DNA of 12,975 nt from Euperipatoides rowelli (GCA_003024985.2 PXIH01S0007616.1), one strand, 5' to 3'. Positions 1 to 7,974 are shown, counted from the stretch's first letter. The notes: a model not told the origin generated them from the sequence alone. Numbers and translations are program-made.

Positions 1-41
1 CAAAATAGAAATGGAAGCAAACAGCTTGGAGCAAATTTGAA

Positions 42-67
42 GGGGGTGGGGGGGGATTTTTTTTTTT
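42..67. repeat. G-run followed by T-run, low complexity
   Basis: A run of G interrupted by one T and one A is followed directly by eleven T. It is simple-sequence DNA. The flanks (1-228) are AT-rich with no coding signal that I can support. Confidence 0.8.
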
Positions 68-228
68 AATCAAGTGGAATTATTTTCTTTAATAATTTTC
101 TTTGAAATGAAATCATACAAAACAAAAAAATATTTTGTGTTGCCTATTTTAATTCCTAATTTATCTTATTAGAATCAAACGTTTACATACAGTAACAAGT
201 GGTTGACATATAACAGATTCTAACCAAA

Positions 229-445
229 AATTTCATTTGTAGCAATTCTATCTGTTTGCAGCGACTAGGCTATACATGCCCAAACTTGAAGTATGCATGG
301 AACAACTTTTTGGTCCTGACTGAAGATACAGATTCGACAGTGATAAAGTATTTGCTCATATACAGGCCCACAATGCAATGATTGGTCTGTGCAAACCAAT
401 TTGCACATACTGGGTCGACATACAAATTGTATGACAGCCTTAAGA
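229..445 (+). other. compositionally distinct patch, possible worn exon or transposon relic
   Basis: This stretch is visibly richer in G+C than its flanks and sits just behind two acceptor-like sites (a pyrimidine-rich tract ending in TTTGTAG near 241 and another ending in TTTGCAG near 260). Two forward frames stay open for useful lengths. The frame starting at 261 runs about 39 codons to a TGA. The frame starting just after 241 has a single TGA and is otherwise open to about 440. The reverse strand is also open across the region. I do not recognise a protein family in any frame, so neither strand nor function is assigned. It could equally be a transposon fragment. Only the change in composition and the open frames are seen directly; the coding interpretation is inference. 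Confidence 0.22.
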
Positions 446-1674
446 AATTGAATCACATTGTTATTCTCTATTTTTTTTTTTTTATATATTTTATTATTTG
501 CAAACATATCATGGAGGTCTTGAAATAAGCATGAACTTATTTATAAAGTTTCAGTGATAAAATGATAGTGGTGACATTTGTTAGTAGCCCTTTTACCCAA
601 ACTAGAGTCCATAGTAACCAAATTATGGGTTATATTTAATTTTGTTCTTATTGAAAGCTTGGATCAATTTTTTGATAATTCTCTCTTAATAGCAGTAACT
701 ACTTCAACTTGAAAATACTTTGAAGTACTATTGGCATAGAAATACAAATATACAAATACAAATATGATGGACAACAACAGACTATAGTCCAGGGAGGTTG
801 TCCCTAACATAAGTTCTACATCTTCTATTCTTCTTTAAGAATGAGTTTTGACCTTTAATAATTATTAATCATAATATAAAGCCCTTAAAAGTAGAGTTGT
901 TTAATCACGGACATCCTTTAAACACCAATTTTAAAACAAAATAAATAAAAAGTACTTTATTGCTAAATGTTGTAATTATTCATTCTCCAAACTTATAACT
1001 AATCCATCAATAACATTTTTTTTATCAGTCATATTAATATTTGCTGTAACATCACTTATTATAAAGATAACGTTTATATTTTTATTTATATCAGATTATT
1101 AAAATGGTTTCTTTCAAAATTATAATCATTAGTAGATAAGCTGCCATTATAAACTTAATTAACTGTATTTAAAAGCAATTTATTTTAATTTAAACAACTA
1201 CTAAAAAAAAAATTTGTTTATTACTGTACTTAAAATTCGAATGTACCACGAGTTAATTATACTTGGTTTACTTGGTAATTAGAATTTAGGCTTAAACTTT
1301 TATACTCAACAAATGACAGGGATTAAAATCTAGAACCAATTAAACTATGGTCCATACTGGAATTAAAAACAATTTGTAAGTAATCAGTTTATTAAAATAT
1401 GTCAGTGGTAGGAAACATAGGCTTTAAGTCACTTCATAAATAAATAATCAATTTCTATATGTAGGCTTTATTAAAAATTTTAATAGACTTAGTGATTTAT
1501 CAGCTAGATTTGAAGTTCAAGGATGTATGAAGAGCTATTCATCATTTATATTTGCTGTCTACTCTCAAACTTGAAAGGACTATCGTTTTTTTTAACATAA
1601 AGATCTAAATAATATGCAAATAGAAATGTCTGCATATTGATAAGTTTTTATACTCCTCAACCACTCATCCTAGT
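446..1674. other. AT-rich stretch without recognisable feature
   Basis: About 1.2 kb of very AT-rich sequence with frequent stops in all frames. It has short local repeats such as alternating TACAAATA near 743-765 and scattered A and T runs. I see no gene, RNA, transposon terminus or long inverted repeat here. Confidence 0.7.
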
Positions 1675-1726
1675 GCAATGATGTTTGATTTACTAGAAAG
1701 AGCTTCAAGTAAATCAAAATCATTGC
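1675..1726. repeat. 52-nt hairpin with near-complete stem
   Basis: The left arm 1675-1698 and right arm 1704-1726 are reverse complements over about 22 pairs, broken by one single-base bulge and one A-A mismatch, with a 5-nt loop (AGAGC). A stem this good is unlikely by chance in a short interval even in AT-rich DNA, because it includes non-trivial sequence such as GCAATGAT and TTTGATTTAC. It could be a miRNA-like precursor, a tiny fold-back repeat or a replication-slip product. The strand is undetermined, because both transcripts would fold. No flanking promoter or conservation can be judged here. Confidence 0.6.
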
Positions 1727-1953
1727 AGATCTGATTGATGCATCTTCCCTGCCGTGGAAATTAATTTTTGAAAATTTACGGTGAAAGGAGCTCCAAAGTT
1801 TACTATATAGCAAACTCAGTAGCTCCAATTACTCTAGAAACAGCCTGAGATACATTTTAAAAACTTATTGTATCCACTAGGGGGCTTCTTCCACTAGTAT
1901 TTTATAATAAACCTTTATTATTAAAATAAAAAAATTGTAATTTGGTGTTCTGA
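1727..1953. other. AT-rich stretch between hairpin and Copia relic
   Basis: I see no supported feature. The upstream part of the Copia integrase region would be expected here if the relic were longer. I could not recognise its usual motifs, so the relic appears truncated close to 1954. Confidence 0.6.
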
Positions 1954-2016
1954 AGATCGAATGTTTATTTTGGAAGAGATATCATCTTTGATGCAACAAA
2001 ACACTTAACTGATGGT
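1954..2016 (+). pseudogene. Copia-type pol relic, segment 1 (end of integrase region), 5' of hAT insertion
   Basis: Twenty-one codons are open in one frame and include RDIIFDATK. This matches the R-D-[VI]-[IV]-F-D motif near the C-terminal side of the Copia integrase region, just before the linker to reverse transcriptase. Upstream the frame meets a TGA at 1951 and no further Copia motifs are recognised, so gag, protease and most of integrase are absent. The segment ends at the 8-bp target duplication of the hAT element. The same frame resumes at 5867 when the element and one duplication are disregarded. Motif and frame continuity are seen in the sequence; the family is established knowledge; the reading as a single split relic is inference. 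Confidence 0.65.
2009..2016. repeat. 8-bp target site duplication, left copy
   Basis: CTGATGGT lies immediately outside the TAGAGC terminus at 2017 and is repeated exactly at 5859-5866. An exact 8-bp duplication is the hallmark of hAT transposition. Confidence 0.88.
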
Positions 2017-2108
2017 TAGAGCTGGGTGATTAACTAGTGTAATTTACTAATCGATTAATCAAAATGTAAATAAATGTAATTATGCAACTAATCGATTATT
2101 AATTTTTA
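2017..2108 (+). repeat. left terminal inverted repeat of hAT element
   Basis: Starts TAGAGCTGGG. It carries ATCGATTA twice (near 2050 and near 2092) and the block ATTATGCAACT, all mirrored in the right arm. The repeated ATCGATTA motifs are candidate transposase-binding sites by analogy with other hAT subterminal repeats; that role is inference. Confidence 0.82.
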
Positions 2109-2120
2109 CCCCCCCCCCCC
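2109..2120. repeat. poly-C run of 12
   Basis: Twelve consecutive C directly inside the left terminal repeat, in strongly AT-rich surroundings. It has no counterpart inside the right arm. Confidence 0.9.
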
Positions 2121-2502
2121 TCAATCAATAGCTTTCAAAAAATTTATAAATAGCAAGGCTACTTATAAATATTTTAATTAATGATGACCTTACTGGCAAG
2201 TAAATATTTCTGTCAATATCATATTTAAATTTATATAGCCTAATTAAATAGGCTAAACTTAACTTTTTTCTATAAATAAACTTTTTTTCTAGCAAATAAT
2301 AAATATGCAAGTCAACAATTATAGTATATCCAAAGCTTACAATATAAAAAATAAATAAAATGATTTTGATTTTTAATTTCATTGGATTACAAGTTGCAAC
2401 AGCCTAAACATCTAACTACTAATTGCACTATATTAAAAATTTTTAACAATGTATTATTGTATTTATTTATAATAAATTATGTTTGTTGGATGAAAACCCA
2501 TT
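2121..2502. other. AT-rich interior of hAT element, no feature
   Basis: I see no coding signal. A small inverted repeat (TAGCCT and AGGCTA around 2236-2255) is the only local structure. Any reverse-strand open frame here is short and low-complexity. Confidence 0.65.
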
Positions 2503-3216
2503 AAAAAAAAATTAATCAGAATTTTTTAATAATCGGGAAGGCCTTGTTAACCCTGCAATAAATTATACAGTAATTTTTTTTTTTCACGGTTAAGTTAAAA
2601 GTCACTTTATTTTGGTTCAGAGTAGCTTATATAGTTTTATATTTGTTTATTACCTGGAATCCGAGTCCCAGATTAGCTATTTCCATTGCCCCCATGTTGA
2701 TTTCCTCAGTTGACTTGATTGAAAAGTTATGATTTTAATAAAAATGATATAATTAACTTACTAAATTATTATTAGAGAACAGTCTTAATACTGAAATAAA
2801 AATTGATTAAATTGTCTATTTTAAATCAGACATCAGAAGTACCTGTATTTGAAATTAACATTTTAAAAAAAAAAGTTGTCTCAAAGTATAAGTCATTTGA
2901 AACGATTAGCTAGTCTACTACTACTACACCGCAAACTACGAGAAATGGTTAATGAATGCATTTGTACATTCCGATTAATGAATAGCGAGTATCTCGGAAA
3001 CAACGAGAACTATAGTAAGAAACAAGATCTTCTGATTAACAAATACTGAATGCATTTGAAAAAAAAAAAGTTCTGATTATTAAGAATTCTATTTAAGAAT
3101 GATTAATAATTTCACAGTATCTCAGAAACTACAGTCTTAATACTGAAATAAAAATTGGTTAAATTGTCTATTTTAAATCAGACATTGAAAGTATTGAAAT
3201 GGACATAAAAAAAGTA
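2503..3216 (+). repeat. internal repeat copy 1 (leader plus about 1.2 units)
   Basis: This begins with an A-run, then a leader block containing AATCGGGAAGGCC and a stretch around TTATTTTGGTTCAGAGTAG. A unit follows that starts ACAGTCTTAATACTGAAAT at 2779 and starts again at 3131, a period of about 352 bp. The second unit breaks off near 3216. The same order of blocks recurs from 4296. Unit landmarks are TGTCTATTTTAAATCAG, GAATGCATTTGTACATTC and ACAAGATCTTC. There is no coding potential. It is an internal satellite-like array within the hAT element. Confidence 0.8.
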
Positions 3217-3273
3217 GTATTAATGATAACATTATTACTGACTGTACAAGCACCCTCCCCCAATACACACACA

Positions 3274-3309
3274 AAAAATATTCTATGTGGGCCCACACAA
3301 AATATTTTT
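3274..3309. repeat. 36-bp palindrome centred on GGGCCC
   Basis: Sixteen of eighteen opposed base pairs match around the centre between 3291 and 3292, with an inner TGTGGGCCCACA and outer A/T arms ending in poly-A and poly-T. It lies between the two internal repeat copies of the hAT element. Function unknown. Confidence 0.75.
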
Positions 3310-4294
3310 CTAAAACTGCCCTAACGTATAGTACAACACAAATTTTTTTATATTTTTTAAAACACAAAAAAAATTAAACATTTAACATATTTTTTTTTGT
3401 TAAACGGTTTAATGTTTATCAGATTTAGACATTACCATTGAAATTCATTAAAATTTTGTTGTTTTAAAATGTGTTTAGGAGAAAATTTTATTAGCATTTG
3501 ATAAATGTTTTGTATCCAGCCTAAAAGCAACTCGTTGCTATAATATAACTTCAATTCAGCAAAATGTGAGTGTCATTATTCTAAATGATTTAAAGAAAAA
3601 GGTTCGCTGTCATTAAAAAATGATTGGATGAAGAAACATTTCAAGAAAAAGATCCACAAGTAAAGGGATCAATAGAGCTAACAAAATCAGTTTTTATGCT
3701 CTGACCTTCTACATTATATATTATGATCCTAATAAGAATGTCTTATCTAAACATTCAAAACAATGACGACTCGTTTATTTTGGATATTTTATTTAATAGT
3801 CATTAGTGATTTATAAATTCAATCGCCTGTTTTTGTTCTTTTATATATCCATTTTTATAAATGGTAAATTGAAGCCATAAATCTTTTTATATTTTCTTGC
3901 TAAGCTGATTTAAAATGTAAATAGCATTTATTAAAATTGTTTCTCATTTAGTTCGCTCTGTTCATCAATTCATTTACATCAATTAAAGTTTTACTTGGAA
4001 TTATTTAAATTAATTATAATTGTTTTTTTAATGGTTGTGATGATGCTTTGATTAGCATAGCATATTGATATTTATGATTTTGTTTTCGTGTCAAATCCAT
4101 TTCTAAATAAATTATTGGTTGCATATCAATATTTTTAACCACTATAAATCAGTTTTCAGACGTCTTTTTAATTATTAGTTTGTCATAACTGTCTTGTGGT
4201 TTAATGGTTTTATATGCAGGGGTTTTTTTTTAATATATAAAAATTATAAAATTCTGGTCACATTTATTAAAATGTGATTCACAAAACGTATATG
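3310..4294. other. AT-rich interior of hAT element between repeat copies
   Basis: About 1 kb with stops throughout. Apart from the possible zinc-finger fragment I see only small inverted motifs, for example ATATTGATAT near 4063 opposed by ATATCAATAT near 4125. It ends at an N (4295). Confidence 0.6.
3559..3660 (+). pseudogene. possible worn BED-type zinc-finger fragment
   Basis: One frame shows Cys (3565), Cys (3571), then 21 codons later His (3637) and His (3655). Near the first cysteine is AKCEC, and the second half is rich in Lys, ending HFKKKIHK. Many hAT transposases carry an N-terminal BED finger of the form C-x2-C ... H-x(3-5)-H. Here the cysteines are one residue closer than usual and a TGA at 3586 interrupts the frame. 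Its position inside a hAT element favours a transposase remnant, but nothing downstream matches the rest of a transposase and the match may be chance in a lysine-rich translation. A weak call. Confidence 0.22.
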
Positions 4295-4295
4295 N
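4295..4295. other. single N, probable assembly join
   Basis: An N precedes an 11-base A-run and the start of internal repeat copy 2. Similar N bases occur at 6921, 7685, 10054, 10701 and 11050, mostly at the first base of a repeated or simple-sequence block. Confidence 0.7.
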
Positions 4296-4984
4296 AAAAA
4301 AAAAAATTCAAATCAGGATCTTTTAATAATCGGGAAGGCCTTGTTAACCCTGCAATAAATTATACAGTATGTTGAGTTTTTTTTTCACCGTAAAGTTAAA
4401 AGTCACTTTATTTTGGTTCAGAGTAGAACTTATAGAGTTTTATTTTTGTTTACTACCTGGAGTTCGAGTCCGGCTGCATTCTGCCAGATTAGCCAGTTGG
4501 CATTTCCTCGGTTGACTTGATTGAAAATGTTATGATTTTAATAAAAATGTTTAATTATTAAATTATTATTATTAGAGAACAGTTTTAGTACTGAAATTAA
4601 AAATGGTTAAATTGTCTATTTTAAATCAGGCATTGGAAGTACTTGAAATGAACATTTAAAAAAAAAATGTAATCTGACAGTATATGATTAGCTATGAGAA
4701 ACGATTAATGAATGCATTTGTACATTCCGAATTCTGATTATGAATCCAATTAATGAATAGCAAGTATCTCAGAAACAACAAGAACTATTATAGTATGAAA
4801 CAAGATCTTCCGATTAACGAATACAGAATGCATTTTAAAAAAAAAATTCTTATTATTAAGAAATCTATTTACGAACGATTAATGATTTCACATTAATTAT
4901 CTCAGCAACTACAGTCTTAATACTGAAATAAAAATGTGTTAAATTGTCTATTTTAAATCAGACAGTGTTTATTTTAAATGTCTA
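4296..4984 (+). repeat. internal repeat copy 2 (leader plus unit start)
   Basis: This repeats the block order of 2503-3216, starting with an A-run directly after the N at 4295, then AATCGGGAAGGCC and the leader. A unit start lies at 4579 and another at 4911 (period about 332 bp). It differs from copy 1 by many substitutions and small indels, so it is not a recent duplicate. The second unit is interrupted at about 4985 and appears to resume at 5125. Confidence 0.8.
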
Positions 4985-5124
4985 TTTTAGCAATAGTAAT
5001 ACGGTAGTACATCATGCACGTATAAGCGGTCAAATTAAATGACAAGACATAACGTCATATCAATGTAAAACACAGATAAAACGTTTGGGCGTTAGGCCCC
5101 TATGTAAATTTATATTTTATATTA
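4985..5124. mobile_element. about 140-bp unidentified insertion within repeat unit
   Basis: This segment separates two parts of a repeat unit and matches neither copy. It holds several CpG dinucleotides (ACGG, GCACGT, AAGCGG, AACGTC, AAACG, GGGCG) in a region otherwise poor in them. Copies of TGTCTATTTTA and similar lie on both sides, which could be a duplicated target or simply the unit's own sequence. Family unknown; exact ends unresolved. Confidence 0.4.
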
Positions 5125-5430
5125 ATTGTCTATTTTAAATCAGTCTATTTTAAAATGGACATTTAAAAAAAAAGTGTAGTCTCATAGTATATTGGAGCCT
5201 ACAATTTGTTGCGGTTTTCTTGCAAACAACGATTAACGAATGCATTTGTACATTCCGATTAAGAATCCAATTAACGAATAACAAGTATCTTGGAAACAAC
5301 TAGAACTGTAGTAAAAAACTAGATCTTCCGATTATGAATGCCGAATGCATTGCATTTAAAAAAAAATATGATTATTAAGATTTGTATTTACGAACGATTA
5401 ATGATTTCACAGTGATCATCTCAGAAACTA
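5125..5430 (+). repeat. internal repeat, third partial unit
   Basis: Begins in TGTCTATTTTAAATCAG and carries the landmarks GAATGCATTTGTACATTC, AGATCTTCC and GATTAATGATTTCACAG in the same order as the other units, ending near CTCAGAAACTA. It probably continues the unit that started at 4911. Confidence 0.75.
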
Positions 5431-5755
5431 TGAAAAGCAAGATCAAATGTGGACTTTTAAAAGTAAAAATGATAAAATTATAAACTCAACAAATCAAAAA
5501 AGTTTAACGTTATTAAATATTAAAATGGCTAAAATAAGCACTGCTTTTAATGTTTTGGCATTTTTTTCAAAAGAAAATTTAAATTATGACAGGTAATAAA
5601 TTTACAATAGTATTATAATTTGAATTCACATTTATATTACCGGTAATAGGCTTTTTTTTAAAAAAAACAATACGATTATTTTATTAGAAGTTTAGGGCAA
5701 AAAGCAACAAATTCAATACAAGATGCTTTTAAATTTTAATGTTAATGTAAAGTTG
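5431..5755. other. AT-rich interior of hAT element before right terminus
   Basis: No gene or repeat that I can support. It contains short A/T runs and the small palindrome TTACCGGTAA near 5639. Confidence 0.6.
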
Positions 5756-5858
5756 ACAAAAATCGAGTAATCAATTAAGTTGCATAATGACAATCAGGTG
5801 TAATCGGGATAGAGATTACTCGATTAAATCGAATACTTGATTTAATCGCCCGGCTCTA
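5756..5858 (-). repeat. right terminal inverted repeat of hAT element
   Basis: Read on the reverse strand from 5858 it begins TAGAGCCGGGCGATTAA and mirrors the left arm, including ATTATGCAACTTAAT and TGATTACTCGATTTTT. It keeps CpG at GGGCGA where the left arm has TpG, consistent with CpG decay of the left arm. Confidence 0.82.
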
Positions 5859-5866
5859 CTGATGGT
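5859..5866. repeat. 8-bp target site duplication, right copy
   Basis: CTGATGGT, identical to 2009-2016 and directly adjacent to the terminal GCTCTA. Confidence 0.88.
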
Positions 5867-6920
5867 GGAACTGATAAAAATGTAATCAATTTCCATGAAT
5901 GTAAAACTGACATCACTATAAGAAATGTGAATGAAGGAGGAGTTTCTACAGAAGAGTAGCAAGATTTACAACCTGAAATTTTGAGAGGGATATCACTAAA
6001 ATCCTGAAGATAGAAATGATAAATAAAAAGGAAGAAGATATACAGGATATCTCTCAAAGACATCAAATTTTCAGAAAAACTAAGCCAATTTCTTTACAGG
6101 ATTATCTTACGTTCGCTTTAAATGCTAAAACTTGTCTTGAAAATATTCTGTAATCACCTGATGAAAATTACAGGATGAAATGATGAAACAAGAATGGTAT
6201 CAATCTGTAGACGAGGAAATGGACTCCCTAAAGAAAAACAAAACCCGGACTTTAACAAAATTACCTTCTGGTAAGAAAGCCATTAACAACAAACGGGTTT
6301 TTAAAATAAAAAAGGATGAACATGAAAACATACGTTACAAATCAAGATTGGTTGTGAAAGGCAGTTCTCAATGCTAAGGTTTTGACTATGATCAAGTATA
6401 TTCCCCTGTAGAATGACTATCTATTGTAGGAAGTTGTCATTGATCAATAATGAAGATCTTTACACAAGACGTTAAAAATTCAACACAACACTTTAGGGAT
6501 TGAAGGCAGCTCCACATGCATAGAATATGAGATTTGATGAATTTATTAAAAAAATAGGTTTTATACAATCTGAGTATGACAAATTATATACATAAAGAAA
6601 ATGACATTGTAAAGTAGGGCTTATATGTTGATATTATAATGGCAAGTGACAATTTAAACTCTCTTAATGTTATCAAGAGTTCTCTTGAAAAGGAACTTTG
6701 TATGAAAGACCTTGGTATTGTAACATGGGTCACTAAAAAGCAGTCTACTGTTGCATTGTCCTTTACAGAAGCAGAATATGTTGCTCTGGCAAGTGCATCT
6801 ATAGAATTTATTTGGTTATAGGGTCTTCTGCAGGAACTTGAGATTGATTTCAAGAAGTCAATTGACATTTTTGAAGAGAACCAGTCATGTATATATATCT
6901 TCTAAACGAATGGGACCATC
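5867..6920 (+). pseudogene. Copia-type pol relic, segment 2: linker, reverse transcriptase, RNase H (copy 1)
   Basis: The frame from segment 1 continues here for about 30 codons. The reverse transcriptase region follows at about 6180-6376 with EEMDSLKKNK, LPSGKKAI, RVFKIKKDE and RYKSRLVVKG, which are canonical for the N-terminal part of Copia polymerase. Beyond it come GFDYDQVYSP, a stop-interrupted NTTL-GLK-APHA block, RFDEFIKKIGFIQSEYDK and LYVD-IIMASD. In the last, the YVDD catalytic motif has lost one Asp codon (6630-6632 holds the only GAT). KDLG then joins directly to VTWVTKKQ and FTEAEYVALA of RNase H, so the roughly 150-200 residues normally between are missing. TAG codons at 6494 and 6521 and several frameshifts make it non-functional. 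About 90 bases present in copy 2 (7051-7140) are missing near 6475. It ends at the N at 6921. Family assignment is firm; the age is unknown. Confidence 0.88.
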
Positions 6921-6921
6921 N
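6921..6921. other. single N, probable assembly join between Copia copies
   Basis: An N and an 18-base A-run separate the truncated end of Copia copy 1 from the start of copy 2. Confidence 0.7.
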
Positions 6922-6939
6922 AAAAAAAAAAAAAAAAAA

Positions 6940-7632
6940 TGTGTTAGGGTTTTGACTATGATCAAGTATATTCACCTGTAGAATGACTATTTATTGTAGG
7001 AAGTTGTCACTGATCAACAATGAAGATCTTTACACAAGATGTTAAAATTCCTTTTTACATAGAGATTTTACTTATTGGAAGAGATAATATATGGAACAGC
7101 CGGAAGGTCTTGTCTCTGATCCAAATCTTGTCTGTAAACTCAACACAACACTTTAGGGATTGAAGGAAGCTCCACATGCCTAGAATGTGAGATTTGATGA
7201 ATTTATTTAAAAAAAAATAGGTTTTATACAATCTGAGTATGACAAAAGAAAAGGACAATGTAAAGTAGGGTTTATATGTTATTATAATGTCAAGTGACAA
7301 TTTACTCTCTTAATGTTATCAAGAGTTCTCTTGAAAAGGAACTTTGCATGAAAGACCTTGGAATTGTAACATGGGTCACTAAAAAGCAGTCTTTTGTTGC
7401 ACTGTCCTTTACAGAAGCAGAATATGTTGCTCTGGCAAGTGCATTTATACAATTTATTTGGTTATAGGGTCTTCTGCAGGAACTTGGGATTGATTTCAAA
7501 AAGTCAATTGACATTTTTGAAGAGAACCAGTCATGTATATATCTTCTAAACAGATGGGACCATCAAAGATTCAGGCATATTGATGTGCAATATAATTTTG
7601 TCAGAAATTTGTATTCTTGTTCTATAATGTAG
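6940..7632 (+). pseudogene. Copia-type pol relic, second copy of reverse transcriptase to RNase H
   Basis: A diverged direct repeat of 6374-6920 begins after an 18-base A-run. It keeps the YMEQPEGLV ... NLVCKLN block (about 7090-7145) that copy 1 lacks. It shares with copy 1 the TAG codons at 7154 and 7181 and the in-frame fusion of KDLG to VTWVTKKQ. The catalytic motif is reduced further: TAT-GTT at 7275-7280 is followed directly by ATT, so both Asp codons are gone. RNase H shows FTEAEYVALA, and the relic continues past the end of copy 1 to HIDVQYNFVRN, the usual C-terminal motif of Copia pol, then a TAG at 7630. No long terminal repeat, primer site or polypurine tract is recognisable after it. 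Shared damage shows that both copies descend from one already dead element. Confidence 0.87.
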
Positions 7633-7726
7633 CAATTTTGTTCTAGAGAAAGCATGCTCTTTTACTTTTTATATGTGCATGTAGNCCCTCACTGATTTGC
7701 AATTGTCAAAGTTTTATGTTTATTAA

Positions 7727-7872
7727 CACATTGACTACCAACTACGAGATACCTTGTAATTGACAATCTTGTTCTGGAAGCCATTTACGGATAACTCGTA
7801 GTTTAGAAACTTGCTTAACTTGGCTTGGTTTCTGGGAACAAACCACCCAAAAATACTGTGGTAGTCCATGTG
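7727..7872. mobile_element. piggyBac-like MITE, 146 bp, copy 1
   Basis: The left end CACATTGACTACC follows TTAA (7723-7726). The right end GGTAGTCCATGTG is its reverse complement with one mismatch and is followed by TTCA, one change from TTAA. TTAA target sites and short termini of this kind are typical of the piggyBac superfamily. Just inside the left end a small palindrome (TACGAG ... CTTGTA) is a decayed hairpin. It has no coding capacity. The TTCA is also present in copy 2, so the MITE was inserted and its flank had mutated before the segment was duplicated. Confidence 0.7.
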
Positions 7873-7901
7873 TTCAATCCTTTCTTTTTCAAAGTTAAAC
7901 C

Positions 7902-7974
7902 TACTCTGTGGAAGTACAGTTCAAGAAGTGTACTTCCACAGAGTACACTTCTTGAACTGTACTTCCACAGAGTA
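7902..7974. repeat. 73-bp hairpin with 29-bp perfect arms
   Basis: The left arm 7902-7930 and right arm 7946-7974 are exact reverse complements. The 15-base spacer (7931-7945) is itself the reverse complement of the first 15 bases of the left arm. Copy 2 of the surrounding repeat has only the first 16-17 bases and a separate TTCAAGAAGT, so the hairpin arose in this copy. Confidence 0.9.

Larger units (their letters stand above)
2017..5858. mobile_element. non-autonomous hAT-type DNA transposon, 3842 bp, nested in Copia relic
   Basis: The ends are TAGAGCTGGGTGATTAA at 2017 and, on the other strand from 5858, TAGAGCCGGGCGATTAA. Inverted similarity continues for about 100 bp and includes a shared block around ATTATGCAACT and several ATCGATTA motifs. 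Both ends abut the 8-bp duplication CTGATGGT. Terminus sequence and duplication length together point to the hAT superfamily. The interior has no long open frame, so the element could move only with transposase supplied elsewhere. It contains a diverged repeat array (2503-3216, 4296-4984, 5125-5430), a short palindrome and a possible BED-finger relic. An N at 4295 lies inside, so the true length and copy number of the internal repeat are uncertain. The exact target duplication argues that insertion is not ancient, while the arm divergence suggests an old family. Confidence 0.85.

Noticed and set aside
265-507. 80-codon reverse-strand open frame
   Set aside because: Its N-terminus is a lysine/asparagine-rich translation of an AT run. 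The rest overlaps the forward coding-like patch and matches no family I recognise.
2125-2382. 85-codon reverse-strand open frame inside the hAT element
   Set aside because: Composition is what AT-rich DNA gives (I, K, Y, L, F); there is no transposase motif.
3173-3367. 64-codon reverse-strand open frame
   Set aside because: It crosses the end of an internal repeat unit and the palindrome; no motif and low complexity.
5842-6066. 74-codon reverse-strand open frame
   Set aside because: It crosses the hAT terminus and runs antisense to the Copia relic, so it is a shadow.
6584-6868. 94-codon reverse-strand open frame
   Set aside because: Antisense shadow of Copia RNase H, also present as the mirrored frame at 7302-7514 in copy 2.
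6922-6939. A-run as the poly-A tail of a LINE or SINE retrocopy
   Set aside because: It follows an N and a sequence cut mid-gene, with no target duplication, so a join or simple repeat is more likely.
7055-7300. 81-codon reverse-strand open frame
   Set aside because: Antisense to the reverse transcriptase part of Copia copy 2; no independent motif.
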